NCBI GenBank assembly: GCA_024235215.1
Contig: JACKMU010000010.1
Coordinates: forward strand, 74,831 to 138,830
Direction: 5' to 3'
DNA: 64,000 nt
Origin: Chromatiaceae bacterium
GTDB taxonomy: Bacteria > Pseudomonadota > Gammaproteobacteria > Chromatiales > Chromatiaceae
Position 1 is the stretch's first letter. Each line of letters starts with the position of its first letter. The notes below the pieces were generated by a model. That model saw nothing but the letters and a program-made list of their open reading frames with translations. It did not search any database and was not told the origin of the DNA. This document shows, piece after piece, positions 52,674 through 62,051 of this stretch. Position numbers and translations under genes: made by a program.

Positions 52674-53330
52674 GGTCCGCTCTCTTGTCTGCCTGTCGCA
52701 GGCTGTTTGCTAGGGGCTTTGGAATCTGAACCGCTGACTGCTGAATGGGGGTTCTTGTCTGTAGAACTGCAGCTGGGTGCGGCCAAGGGTGGTGCAGGCG
52801 GGTGTACCGGCTGCAACACATGACACTCCCGGCCTCGGCGACCAGGCGCTTCATCCGCCGGGTGGGAGTGGTTTCGCAGTTTTACCTCGGTGAATCCTGG
52901 AGGCATCTTCCTGTTGGTTTTAATGGTGGTTTCCTGAACGTGAAGCTTGCCTGTCAGATGCGTTTTTTCGCCATTTCTGCCAGCACCGTTCCCCCGCGGC
53001 GTCAGCAGTGGTCTGAAATGTCTGATCCCGGCCTGTGTCAGAATGCCCGGAGCAATCTGCCAGGACCTGAGTCATGTCCCAGACCTGTTTATACAGCATT
53101 GGCCCGGTTCAGTCAGGTTTTGCTCGAGTCCTGTTTTGGTTTGTTACTTCCACAGCTTTGCAGCGCTCTGAATTCTAGGCAAGAGACACGGGGGAATAAA
53201 GTGTCTCATGTTCGTTTTTTCTTTAATTTTGATTGAAATTAACCATAAACAGCATTGAAACGAAAGTTTCTTCTGCTAATATCGAACATCAAGGTGCTGT
53301 TCGGCACCAGAACCTCGGAGGATAAACTAG
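52674..53330. other. glycerol regulon control region, no gene recognised
   Basis: This 657-bp region separates glpK (minus) from glpV (plus). An open frame at 52745-53236 lacks codon bias or similarity and is probably not a gene. Near the right end lie a sigma70-like promoter and GlpR-like half sites (listed separately), with AT-rich DNA around 53210-53280. Confidence 0.6.
53207..53290 (+). promoter_or_regulatory. candidate promoter and GlpR operators of the glycerol transport operon
   Basis: TTGAAA (53255-53260) and TAATAT (53277-53282) are 16 bp apart. A half site CATGTTCGTT (53207-53216) and the inverse ATCGAACATC (53281-53290) match the TTCG-type half of the known GlpR operator, and a palindrome GAAACGAAAGTTTC covers 53257-53270. 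One site overlaps the -10 element, as expected for a repressor. The GlpR gene lies in the same operon. Confidence 0.55.
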
Positions 53331-55070
53331 ATGACAAGTAAGATTGCAGTTGCGATTGCAGCCGCGCTTATCTCTGCTCCATCCGCTGTTTTCGCGGGTG
53401 AGGCCGAGGCAGAGAAGTGGATCAACAGCGAGTTTCAGCCGTCGACCCTGTCGAAAGAGGAGCAGATGGCCGAAATGGCTTGGTTTATCAAAGCTGCCGC
53501 GCCGTTCAAGGGAATGGAGATCAATGTGTTATCCGAGACCATCCCCACGCACGAGTATGAATCCAAAGTGCTGACCAAGGCGTTTGAAGAGATCACCGGC
53601 ATCAAAGTGAATCATCAATTGCTCGGTGAAGGGGAGGTGGTGCAGGCGGTGCAGACTCAGATGCAGACCGGCCGCAACCTGTATGACGCCTACATCAATG
53701 ACTCGGATCTGATCGGCACCCATTCGCGCCTTCAGCTCGCGGTCAATCTCAGTGACTGGATGGCGGGCGAGGGCAAGGATGTCACCAATCCGATGCTCGA
53801 CCTGGACGACTTCATGGGGATCTCTTTCACCACCGGACCGGATGGCAAAATTTACCAGATCCCGGATCAGCAGTTCGCCAATCTCTACTGGTTCCGTTAC
53901 GACTGGTTTCAACGCGAGGATCTGAAGAGCAAGTTCAAATCGATCTACGGTTACGACCTCGGTGTTCCGGTCAACTGGTCGGCCTACGAGGATATCGCCG
54001 AATTTTTCTCGGACCAGGTCAAGGAGATCGACGGGGTTCGAATCTACGGCCATATGGACTACGGCAAACGTGCTCCGGACCTGGGTTGGCGCATGACCGA
54101 CGCCTGGTTGTCGATGGCAGGTGAGGGCAGTAAGGGGCTGCCCAACGGGCGTCCGGTGGACGAGTGGGGAATTCGCATGGAGGAGGGCTCCTGCAACCCG
54201 GTCGGCGCTTCGGTCTCACGTGGCGGAGCAGCCAACAGCCCGGCCGCGGTCTACGCCATCCGCAAGTGGGATGAGTGGCTGCGCAAATATGCACCCCCGG
54301 GTGCGGCCAGCTATGACTTCTATCAATCGCTGCCGGCGCTGTCGCAGGGCAACGTAGCACAGCAGATCTTCTGGTACACCGCGTTCACCTCGGCAATGGT
54401 TGCGCCCAAGAGCGAAGGCAACAATACCGTCGACGACAATGGCATGCCGCTGTGGCGCATGGCTCCCTCACCTCATGGGCCTTACTGGGAGGAGGGCATG
54501 AAGCTGGGGTATCAGGACGCCGGATCCTGGACGCTGTTCAAATCGACACCAGTGGAGCGACGCAAGGCAGCCTGGCTGTTTGCCCAGTTTGCGGTCTCCA
54601 AGACGGTCTCTTTGAAGAAGACCCATGTTGGGCTCACCCCGATCCGCGACAGCGACATCCGTCACGCCTCCTTCACCGAGCGTGCGCCGAAACTGGGAGG
54701 TCTGGTCGAGTTCTACCGCTCTCCCGACCGGGTGCGCTGGACCCCCACCGGTATCAACGTACCCGACTATCCCAAGCTGGCGCAGATCTGGTGGCAGCAG
54801 ATTGGTGATGTGAACTCCGGTGCATTCACTCCCCAGGAGGCGATGGACCGGCTCGCCGCCGAGATGGATCTGACCATGTCACGTATGCAGGTGGCGGACG
54901 AGAAGGCCAAGGTCTATGGCGGCTGCGGTCCACGTCTCAACGAAGAGCGGGACCCCGCCTACTGGCTCAACCATCCCGGGTCGCCTAAGGCGAAACTGGA
55001 CAATGAGAAACCACAGGGCGAGACCATCGATTACGACGAACTGGTCAAACGCTGGCAGCAGGCAAGCTGA
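53331..55070 (+). CDS. glpV: glycerol ABC transporter substrate-binding protein
   Basis: This 579-residue extracellular solute-binding protein has a signal peptide (VAIAAALISAPSAVFA, cleaved before GEAEAEK). It matches the large GlpV-type binding proteins (VTNPMLDLDDFMGIS, IPDQQFANLYWFRYDWF, KVYGGCGPRLNEERDPAYWL). Length well over that of ordinary sugar-binding proteins is typical. The ATG at 53331 has GGAGG upstream. It begins the operon with glpR and glpSTPQU-glpD, as in alphaproteobacterial glycerol ABC systems, although in Rhizobium glpV sits near the end. Confidence 0.9.
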   Translation: MTSKIAVAIAAALISAPSAVFAGEAEAEKWINSEFQPSTLSKEEQMAEMAWFIKAAAPFKGMEINVLSETIPTHEYESKVLTKAFEEITGIKVNHQLLGEGEVVQAVQTQMQTGRNLYDAYINDSDLIGTHSRLQLAVNLSDWMAGEGKDVTNPMLDLDDFMGISFTTGPDGKIYQIPDQQFANLYWFRYDWFQREDLKSKFKSIYGYDLGVPVNWSAYEDIAEFFSDQVKEIDGVRIYGHMDYGKRAPDLGWRMTDAWLSMAGEGSKGLPNGRPVDEWGIRMEEGSCNPVGASVSRGGAANSPAAVYAIRKWDEWLRKYAPPGAASYDFYQSLPALSQGNVAQQIFWYTAFTSAMVAPKSEGNNTVDDNGMPLWRMAPSPHGPYWEEGMKLGYQDAGSWTLFKSTPVERRKAAWLFAQFAVSKTVSLKKTHVGLTPIRDSDIRHASFTERAPKLGGLVEFYRSPDRVRWTPTGINVPDYPKLAQIWWQQIGDVNSGAFTPQEAMDRLAAEMDLTMSRMQVADEKAKVYGGCGPRLNEERDPAYWLNHPGSPKAKLDNEKPQGETIDYDELVKRWQQAS

Positions 55071-55213
55071 TCATCGGTCAGCTCAGTGGCGCTCAAGCGG
55101 GGGGTGTCAGAGGCACTCCCCGCGTCGCAGCGAGACTGATGGTACGGTACCTTGCAGCAAGACCTGCCTGCCGGATTACTGCGCACTGATGCTCTCAAGG
55201 TTTCATCGACACC

Positions 55214-56044
55214 ATGAGCGGAAAACTAAAAGCACCCAATCTGAACCTGCGCCAGAAAGAGATTCTCAACCACATCCGTATGCGTGGGGAGGTGCAAGTG
55301 GAGCATCTCACGGAGACATTCAACGTGACCCCGCAGACCATCCGGCGAGACCTCAACCTGCTGCGTGAACTGGGGTTGCTGCATCGGGTTCATGGCGGTG
55401 CGATCGTCCACGATGGTGTTGCCAACCTCGGCTACGAGGCGAGACGCCGGATCGCGGCCACAGAGAAGGAGGCGATTGCGCACTGCGCCGCGCAGCTGAT
55501 CGCTGATGACACGTCGCTGTTCATCAACATCGGCACCACCACCGAGCAGGTGGCCCGCCATCTGGTGAACCGGGTGGGTCTTTTGGTCATCACCAACAAT
55601 ATCAATGTAGTCAACACGCTACGTGAATGCGAGACGATTCAGGTGATGACCGCCGGCGGTATCGTGCGACGTGAGGACGGTGGTATCGTTGGGGATGCCA
55701 CGGTCGATTTCATCACCCAGTTCAAGGTCGATGTTGCGATCGTAGGCGCTTCCGCGATCGAACAGGATGGCACGGTGCTGGACTACGATCCACGCGAAGT
55801 ACGCGTGGCTCAGACGATCATCGCCAACGCCCGCTCTGTGGTGCTGGTGGCTGACTCGACCAAATTCGAACGCAATGCGCCGATACGCATCACCGATATT
55901 TCCAGTGTCGATTACTTCGTCACCGATCGCTTGCCTCCTCCCGCGTTCACCGAACTTTGCCGGGAACAAGGGGTTACGCTGATGATTGCTTCCGCCGGGG
56001 CGCGCTGCGACAGGGTGGTGGATCAGCGTAAACCGATCGCGTGA
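55214..56044 (+). CDS. glpR: DeoR-family transcriptional regulator, GlpR-like
   Basis: This 276-residue repressor has an N-terminal DeoR-type helix-turn-helix (LRQKEILNHIRMRGEVQVEHL then FNVTPQTIRRDLNLLRELGL) and a C-terminal sugar-phosphate-sensing domain with FINIGTTTEQVARHL and GDATVDFITQFKVDVAIVGAS. In the glycerol regulon GlpR binds glycerol 3-phosphate and releases DNA. Its location between glpV and glpS makes that role likely here. The start at 55214 has a weak ribosome site. Confidence 0.9.
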   Translation: MSGKLKAPNLNLRQKEILNHIRMRGEVQVEHLTETFNVTPQTIRRDLNLLRELGLLHRVHGGAIVHDGVANLGYEARRRIAATEKEAIAHCAAQLIADDTSLFINIGTTTEQVARHLVNRVGLLVITNNINVVNTLRECETIQVMTAGGIVRREDGGIVGDATVDFITQFKVDVAIVGASAIEQDGTVLDYDPREVRVAQTIIANARSVVLVADSTKFERNAPIRITDISSVDYFVTDRLPPPAFTELCREQGVTLMIASAGARCDRVVDQRKPIA

Positions 56045-56143
56045 CTCTGGATAACATTGAACGGCGTACCCCGATACCCGGGATACACCGCAAACGCAGT
56101 CCCCCGGCTCCGGGACTGCTTTTGGGAATGCTGGAAAATTGGA

Positions 56144-57205
56144 ATGGCAATTGAACTAAAGCAGGTGATCAAACGTGTCGGTGCCGACACCCACATCCAT
56201 CGCACCGACATCAAGCTGGAGGAGGGGCGCTTCAACATTCTGCTGGGCACCACGCTCTCCGGCAAGACGACACTGCTGCGCTTGATGGCCGGTCTGGAAC
56301 GGCCGAGCAGCGGTGAGATCTGGTTCCAGGGCAGGAATGTTACAGGGGTCGCAGTGCAGCAGCGGCGTGTCGCGATGGTCTACCAGCAGTTCATCAACTA
56401 CCCGAATTTAACCGTCTACGAAAATATCGCCTCGCCATTGAACGTGGTGCGCATGCCCGCAGCCGAGATAGCGCAGCGGGTGCGCAAGGTGGCCGAACTG
56501 CTGCAGATCGAGCCGTTGCTGCAGCGCATGCCGAGTGAGCTCTCCGGCGGTCAGCAGCAGCGTACCGCGCTGGCACGTGCGCTGGTCAAGGAGTCGAGTC
56601 TCGTGCTGCTGGACGAACCGCTGGCCAATCTCGATTACAAACTGCGCGAGGAGCTGCGTGAGGAGCTGCCCAAGCTGTTCCGCGATAGCGGCGCGACTGT
56701 GGTCTATGCCACCACGGAACCGGCCGAAGCGCTGCTGCTCGGCGGCTACACTGCAACCCTGCACCAGGGCCGGATCACCCAGTATGGACCGACTGCGTCG
56801 GTCTATCGCGCGCCCGATGACCTGCTCAGCGCGCAGGTCTTCTCCGATCCGCCGATCAATACCGCCGCCATTCGCAAACGCGGCGCGAGGTTTCACTACA
56901 ATGACCGTGTCAGCTGGCTGGCGCAGGGTAAGTATGCGGCGCTGCCCGATGGCAGCTACACCCTGGCATTCCGGCCACACCATATCACGCTGGCCGCGAA
57001 CAACCGTGATTCGGTCAGTGTGACCGGCAAGGTGGTGGTGACTGAGATCAGTGGCTCGGAAAGCGTGGTTCACATGCGCGTGGGCAGTGATACCTGGGTC
57101 TCTCTGTCACACGGTATTCATCAGTTTGCACGCGATCAGGACGTGGAGTTGTTCGTGCAGACCGACAACTGCTTCTACTTCGACGAGCAGCAACGGCTGA
57201 TTTGA
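56144..57205 (+). CDS. glpS: glycerol ABC transporter ATP-binding protein GlpS
   Basis: This ATPase of 353 residues starts MAIELKQVIKRVGADTHIHR (56144). Walker A is GTTLSGKTTLL, the Q-loop is VYQQFINYPN, the signature is LSGGQQQRTALARAL, and Walker B is VLLDEPLANLD. A C-terminal regulatory domain follows (RPHHITLAANNRDSVSV). A frame from 56057 would prefix an unrelated leader. GlpS pairs with GlpT, the next gene, as the two nucleotide-binding halves. Confidence 0.92.
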   Translation: MAIELKQVIKRVGADTHIHRTDIKLEEGRFNILLGTTLSGKTTLLRLMAGLERPSSGEIWFQGRNVTGVAVQQRRVAMVYQQFINYPNLTVYENIASPLNVVRMPAAEIAQRVRKVAELLQIEPLLQRMPSELSGGQQQRTALARALVKESSLVLLDEPLANLDYKLREELREELPKLFRDSGATVVYATTEPAEALLLGGYTATLHQGRITQYGPTASVYRAPDDLLSAQVFSDPPINTAAIRKRGARFHYNDRVSWLAQGKYAALPDGSYTLAFRPHHITLAANNRDSVSVTGKVVVTEISGSESVVHMRVGSDTWVSLSHGIHQFARDQDVELFVQTDNCFYFDEQQRLI

Positions 57206-57252
57206 TGGCAGAGATCAGCACTCAACCAACGGCAAACCGATAACAGAGCGTC

Positions 57253-58320
57253 ATGGCGAAAATAACCCTGGACAAGATTCGGCACAGCTATCTGGAGCAG
57301 CCCGAGTCGCCTGCAGACTGGGCACTGAAACAGCTGAACGTGGTCTGGTCGGACAGCGGCGCCTACGCGCTGCTCGGCCCTTCCGGCTGCGGCAAGACGA
57401 CGCTGCTCAATGTGATCTCGGGACTGCTGCGACCCTCGGCGGGCAGGGTGCTGTTCGATGAGCGTGATGTCACCGATATCCCTTCCGACAAACGCGACAT
57501 CGCGCAGGTGTTTCAGTTTCCGGTGGTCTACGACACCATGAGCGTCTACGACAATCTCGCTTTTCCGTTACGCAATCGCAAAGTTCCGGAGCGTCAGGTG
57601 AAGCAGCGGGTGCATGAGATCGCCAGGATGCTCGACCTGGAGGATTTGCTGCACAATCGTGCCGCGCACCTCACCGCCGACGGCAAACAGAAGATATCAC
57701 TGGGACGAGGACTGGTGCGCTCCGATGTCAACGTGATCATGTTCGACGAGCCGTTGACCGTGATCGATCCTCACCTCAAATGGCAGCTGCGCTCCAAGCT
57801 GAAGCAGCTGCATCAGGAGGTGGGTGCCACCATGATCTATGTGACCCACGATCAGACCGAAGCGCTCACCTTCGCCGACCAAGTGGTGGTGATGCATGAC
57901 GGAGAGGTGGTGCAGATCGGTACTCCGGTCGAACTGTTTGAAAAACCGAGTCACACCTTCGTCGGCCATTTCATCGGATCGCCGGGTATGAATCTGCTGC
58001 CGTGCGAGATCGAGAACGGACTGCCCAGCTTCTTCGGGCATCGGCTGGAGACGGTGCGAGCGGTCAAGCCACCCGCAGGTGCCAGTCGGATCGAAATTGG
58101 CATCCGCCCCGAGTTCATCCGCTTTGCCGATCAGGGACTGCCGGTGGAAGTCGTCAAGGTGAACGATGTCGGGCGCTACCGGATCGTCGAGGTGGCACAC
58201 CAAGCGCATCTCATCAAGCTGGTACTGCCGGAACAGCTGCCGGTTCCCGAGCGGAGCGGTTGGCTCGCGTTCGAGCGTGACAAGACCAACGTCTATGTCG
58301 ATGGCTGGATAGTCACATGA
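57253..58320 (+). CDS. glpT: glycerol ABC transporter ATP-binding protein GlpT
   Basis: This 355-residue ATPase has Walker A GPSGCGKTTLLNVISGL, Q-loop VFQFPVVYDTMSVYDNL and Walker B VIMFDEPLTVIDPHLK. The signature is the unusual LTADGKQKISLGRGL in place of LSGGQ, a known feature of this subunit. The switch His is in VTHDQTEA. It lies 47 bp after glpS and overlaps glpP by 4 bp (ATGA). It is the partner of GlpS. Confidence 0.93.
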   Translation: MAKITLDKIRHSYLEQPESPADWALKQLNVVWSDSGAYALLGPSGCGKTTLLNVISGLLRPSAGRVLFDERDVTDIPSDKRDIAQVFQFPVVYDTMSVYDNLAFPLRNRKVPERQVKQRVHEIARMLDLEDLLHNRAAHLTADGKQKISLGRGLVRSDVNVIMFDEPLTVIDPHLKWQLRSKLKQLHQEVGATMIYVTHDQTEALTFADQVVVMHDGEVVQIGTPVELFEKPSHTFVGHFIGSPGMNLLPCEIENGLPSFFGHRLETVRAVKPPAGASRIEIGIRPEFIRFADQGLPVEVVKVNDVGRYRIVEVAHQAHLIKLVLPEQLPVPERSGWLAFERDKTNVYVDGWIVT

Positions 58321-59183
58321 TCGACAAAACAACCAACCAGAGGGCCTGGTTTCTGGTGCTGCCGGTGGTGGTGCTGGTGGCTTTCAATGCGCTGATCCCG
58401 CTAATGACCGTGGTCAACTACTCGGTGCAGGAGACTTTTGGCAACAACGTCTTCTTTTTCGAAGGGGTCAAGTGGTTCGAACAGATTCTCCATTCCGAGC
58501 GTTTCCACGACTCGCTGCTGCGCCAGATCACCTTCACCGGCATCATCCTGCTGATCGAGATTCCGCTCGGTGTGGCGATTGCATTGGCGATGCCGAAGCG
58601 GGGACCCTGGGTCTCGGTCTGCCTGGTGTTGATGGCGCTGCCGCTGTTGATACCCTGGAACGTGGTCGGAGCGATGTGGAATATCTTCGCGCTGCCGGAT
58701 ATCGGCCTGCTGGGTCGCATGATCAACGGCATGGGTTTCGACTACAACTTCACCCAGCGGCCGCTGGCGGCCTGGTTCACCACCATTCTGATGGATGTCT
58801 GGCACTGGACCTCACTGGTGGTGCTGCTCGCCTATGCCGGCCTGAGTGCCATTCCCGACGCCTACTACCAGGCGGCGCGCATCGACGGCGCCAGCAGCTG
58901 GTCGGTGTTCCGCTACATCCAGCTGCCGAAGATGAAACGGGTACTCACCATCGCCGTGCTGCTGCGTTTCATGGACAGCTTCATGATCTACACCGAACCC
59001 TTCGTGCTCACCGGTGGTGGGCCGGGGAACTCCACCACTTTCCTGTCGATCGACCTGGTGAAGATCGCGCTGGGTCAGTTCGACCTGGGACCGGCGGCGG
59101 CGATGTCGCTGATCTACTTCCTGATCATTCTGGTGTTGAGCTGGATCTTCTACACCCTGATGATGCGCAACGAGGAGCAGTGA
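58317..59183 (+). CDS. glpP: glycerol ABC transporter permease GlpP
   Basis: This 288-residue binding-protein-dependent permease has about six membrane helices. Residues IPDAYYQAARIDGASSWSVF are the EAA-type loop that contacts the ATPase. It overlaps glpT by 4 bp and glpQ by one base (stop 59181-59183, next ATG 59183). It forms the channel with GlpQ. Confidence 0.94.
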   Translation: MIDKTTNQRAWFLVLPVVVLVAFNALIPLMTVVNYSVQETFGNNVFFFEGVKWFEQILHSERFHDSLLRQITFTGIILLIEIPLGVAIALAMPKRGPWVSVCLVLMALPLLIPWNVVGAMWNIFALPDIGLLGRMINGMGFDYNFTQRPLAAWFTTILMDVWHWTSLVVLLAYAGLSAIPDAYYQAARIDGASSWSVFRYIQLPKMKRVLTIAVLLRFMDSFMIYTEPFVLTGGGPGNSTTFLSIDLVKIALGQFDLGPAAAMSLIYFLIILVLSWIFYTLMMRNEEQ

Positions 59184-59983
59184 TGAAACGAGCCAAATGG
59201 TTGGTGCCAACCCTCTATATCCTGTTTCTGCTGCTGCCGATCTACTGGCTCATCAGCATGTCTTTCAAAACCACCAACGAGATTCTCGGCACCTTTTCGC
59301 TCTGGCCCCGGGAGTTCACGCTCAACAACTACATCACCATCTTCACCGATCCGACCTGGTACAACGGCTACTTCAACTCGTTGACTTATGTGGTGGCGAA
59401 TACGCTGCTCTCGGTCAGCGTCGCACTGCCGGCCGCCTACGCGTTTTCGCGCTATCGGTTTCTCGGCGACAAGCACCTCTTCTTCTGGCTGCTGACCAAC
59501 CGCATGGCACCACCGGCGGTGTTTGCACTCCCTTTCTTTCAGCTCTACTCGGCAGTGGGGCTGTTCGACACGCCAATGGCGGTGGCGCTTGCCCACTGTC
59601 TGTTCAACATTCCGCTGGCGGTCTGGATTCTGGAGGGTTTCATGTCGGGCGTGCCCAAGGAGCTGGATGAGACCGCCTATGTGGACGGCTACTCCTTCTG
59701 GCGCTTCTTCATCCGGATCTTCATCCCGACCATTGCCGCGGGTATCGGCGTGGTGATGTTCTTCACCTTCATGTTTTCCTGGGTGGAACTGCTGCTGGCC
59801 AAGACCCTCACCTCGGTGGAGGCCAAACCGATCGCCGCTACCATGACGCGCACCGCCAGCACCTCGGGCTACGAACTGGGCCTGCTGGCCGCGGCTGGCA
59901 CCCTGACCATCGTGCCGGGAGCGTTCGTGATCTACTTTGTCCGCCACCACATCGCCAAGGGGTTTGCCCTTGGCCGGGTTTGA
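59183..59983 (+). CDS. glpQ: glycerol ABC transporter permease GlpQ
   Basis: This 266-residue permease begins MKRAKWLVPTLYILFLLLPI and carries the EAA-like loop VPKELDETAYVDGYSFWRFF. Six helices are evident. The ATG at 59183 overlaps the glpP stop; a longer frame through glpP is a shadow. The protein ends 15 bp before glpU. Confidence 0.94.
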   Translation: MKRAKWLVPTLYILFLLLPIYWLISMSFKTTNEILGTFSLWPREFTLNNYITIFTDPTWYNGYFNSLTYVVANTLLSVSVALPAAYAFSRYRFLGDKHLFFWLLTNRMAPPAVFALPFFQLYSAVGLFDTPMAVALAHCLFNIPLAVWILEGFMSGVPKELDETAYVDGYSFWRFFIRIFIPTIAAGIGVVMFFTFMFSWVELLLAKTLTSVEAKPIAATMTRTASTSGYELGLLAAAGTLTIVPGAFVIYFVRHHIAKGFALGRV

Positions 59984-59998
59984 GAGAGGAGGTTTGCG

Positions 59999-60280
59999 AT
60001 GTTCCTATCCTGGATGGCATGGACCTGGCCGACCGCGGCGTTTTTTCTCTTCATCGTGCTGGCGATCGCCAGCATGGGCGTGTGGGAGCATTTCAGCCCC
60101 GGCGGCGCGCCGCGTCGCGGTATTCTCGGGCTGGATACCACCCGTGGCGACCGCCTCTTCATCTCGCTCATCGGCAGCGCGTTCATCCACCTCGGCTGGC
60201 TCGCTGTGATGGGCACTCCATTGTGGGGTGCGCTGGCCATCTCCATCCTCTTTCTCATCTCGGTATTTCGCTGGGTGTGA
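59999..60280 (+). CDS. glpU: GlpU-type DUF2160 small membrane protein
   Basis: This 93-residue protein has about three hydrophobic helices with motifs MGVWEHFSPGGAPRRGILGL and GDRLFISLIGSAFIHLGWL. DUF2160 proteins are found in the glycerol ABC operons of Rhizobium-type systems, called GlpU, with unknown function. The ribosome site GAGAGGAGG is just upstream. It precedes glpD by 13 bp. Confidence 0.9.
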   Translation: MFLSWMAWTWPTAAFFLFIVLAIASMGVWEHFSPGGAPRRGILGLDTTRGDRLFISLIGSAFIHLGWLAVMGTPLWGALAISILFLISVFRWV

Positions 60281-60293
60281 CGCCTGCGTGGCC

Positions 60294-61790
60294 ATGAGAG
60301 CGTACGACCTACTGGTGATCGGCGGTGGTGTCAACGGAGCGGGTATCGCCCGGGACGCGGCCGGACGCGGTATCAGTGTGCTGTTGTGCGAACAGGACGA
60401 CCTGGCACAGCACACTTCGTCCGCCAGCACCAAACTGATTCACGGCGGCCTGCGGTATCTGGAGAACTACGACTTTGCGCTGGTCCGGCATGCGCTGCAC
60501 GAGCGTGAGGTGCTGCTGCGCGCGGCGCCGCACATCATCTGGCCGTTGCGCTTCGTGTTGCCCCACCACCGTGCGCTGCGGCCGCAGTGGATGATCCGCA
60601 TCGGGCTGTTTCTCTATGACCATATCGGCGGCAGAAAACTACTCCCCGGTTCCCAGCGCATCGACCTGCGGAGGCATCCGGCGGGTGCGTATCTCAAGCC
60701 GGAATACACCACCGGTTTCGAGTACTCGGATTGTTGGGTGCAGGATGCCCGGCTGGTGGTGCTCAACGCGATGGACGCCCAGGCGCGAGGCGCGGATATC
60801 CTCACCCGCACCCGTTGCACCGGCCTCCGGAGAGGTGCATCCCATTGGGTGGCCGAACTGCGTGATGAATCCAGCGGAGCGTGCGATCAGGTGCAGGTGC
60901 GTGCACTGGTCAATGCAGCCGGACCCTGGGTCGAACAGGTGCTGAATCTGGATGCCGGGCGGCGTTCCACCAAGCGGTTGCGTCTGGTCAAGGGGAGCCA
61001 TATCGTCGTGCCCCGACTGTTCGACCACGACTATCCCTACATCTTCCAGAACGCCGACGGGCGGGTGCTGTTCGCCATCCCGTTCGAACAGGATTTCACC
61101 CTGCTTGGCACCACCGATCAGGAGGTGCGGGAGCTCCCCGCGCGGGCGCAGATCAGCGATTGGGAGATCGCCTATATCTGCCGTGCGGTCGGAGAGTACT
61201 TCAAGCAACCGATCCGGCCGGAGGATGCGCTGTGGAGCTACAGCGGCATACGGCCGCTCTACGACGATGCCGCCATCAGCGCCTCCAAAGTGACCCGCGA
61301 TTACAAACTGGATCTGGACACCAGCGCCGCACCGATCCTTTCGGTATTTGGTGGCAAGATAACCACCTACCGCGTATTGGCCGAGCAGGCGCTCCATCTG
61401 CTGGCCGGCATACTGGATATCCGCCACCCCGGTTGGACTGCAGATTGCCCTTTACCGGGCGGCGATATCGACAACAACGATTTCGATGTGTTTCTGACCG
61501 GTTGCCGTACCCGCTATCCCTGGCTGCCGAAGCATCTGCTCTACGACTACGCCCGCAACTACGGCACCCGAATCTCACAGCTGCTGGCCGGATGTCACGA
61601 TATCCAGGCACTCGGTCACCACTTCGACGGCCCGCTGTACGAACGCGAAGTGGCGTATCTTATGGCGCACGAGTTCGCCCATACCGCGGAGGACGTGTTG
61701 TGGCGGCGCTCCAAGAAGGGGCTGCGGGTAGCCGCAGAGGTGGTGCCGGTACTGGATGAGTGGATGGCTGCGCGGCACAACGGCCATTGA
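60294..61790 (+). CDS. glpD: glycerol-3-phosphate dehydrogenase (FAD)
   Basis: This protein of about 498 residues oxidises glycerol 3-phosphate to DHAP and feeds electrons to quinone. The FAD motif is DLLVIGGGVNGAGIARDAAGRG, and later features are TKLIHGGLRYLENYDF, AGPWV and VFGGKITTYRVLAEQAL. Family length is 500-540. The ATG at 60294 is preferred; a GTG six bases earlier is possible, and a longer frame from 60228 adds a shadow leader from glpU. Completing the operon, it follows glpU closely. Confidence 0.95.
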   Translation: MRAYDLLVIGGGVNGAGIARDAAGRGISVLLCEQDDLAQHTSSASTKLIHGGLRYLENYDFALVRHALHEREVLLRAAPHIIWPLRFVLPHHRALRPQWMIRIGLFLYDHIGGRKLLPGSQRIDLRRHPAGAYLKPEYTTGFEYSDCWVQDARLVVLNAMDAQARGADILTRTRCTGLRRGASHWVAELRDESSGACDQVQVRALVNAAGPWVEQVLNLDAGRRSTKRLRLVKGSHIVVPRLFDHDYPYIFQNADGRVLFAIPFEQDFTLLGTTDQEVRELPARAQISDWEIAYICRAVGEYFKQPIRPEDALWSYSGIRPLYDDAAISASKVTRDYKLDLDTSAAPILSVFGGKITTYRVLAEQALHLLAGILDIRHPGWTADCPLPGGDIDNNDFDVFLTGCRTRYPWLPKHLLYDYARNYGTRISQLLAGCHDIQALGHHFDGPLYEREVAYLMAHEFAHTAEDVLWRRSKKGLRVAAEVVPVLDEWMAARHNGH

Positions 61791-61944
61791 GCCGAACAGC
61801 TGCACCGGGTCGGGAAAACTTCATCTGCCTTCTCTGCGGCGGGTAGCAGTTCGGTGTCGCATGCAAGCACTGTCGGCGCACGACGATGGCACTACAATTG
61901 GGTTGACAAGTCCGGCGGAAATCAGCAGAATCCCGGCTTTCGCA

Positions 61945-62021
61945 GCGCCCGTAGCTCAGCTGGATAGAGTACCTGGCTACGAACCAGGGGGTCGGAGGTT
62001 CGAATCCTTCCGGGCGCGCCA
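61945..62021 (+). tRNA. tRNA-Arg (anticodon ACG)
   Basis: The acceptor stem GCGCCCG/CGGGCGC, D-arm GCTCAGCTGGATAGAGT, anticodon stem-loop CCTGGCTACGAACCAGG with anticodon ACG, a variable loop and T-arm GGTTCGAATCC are all present, and CCA is encoded. The adjacent integrase suggests that the 3' half serves as an attachment site. Confidence 0.97.
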
Positions 62022-62051
62022 TAAAAGACTATAAAATCAAGCGGTTATACT

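Noticed and set aside
52745..53236. 163-codon frame in the glpK-glpV spacer
   Set aside because: No family similarity, no ribosome site and unusual amino acid composition; the region has promoter and operator-like signals instead.
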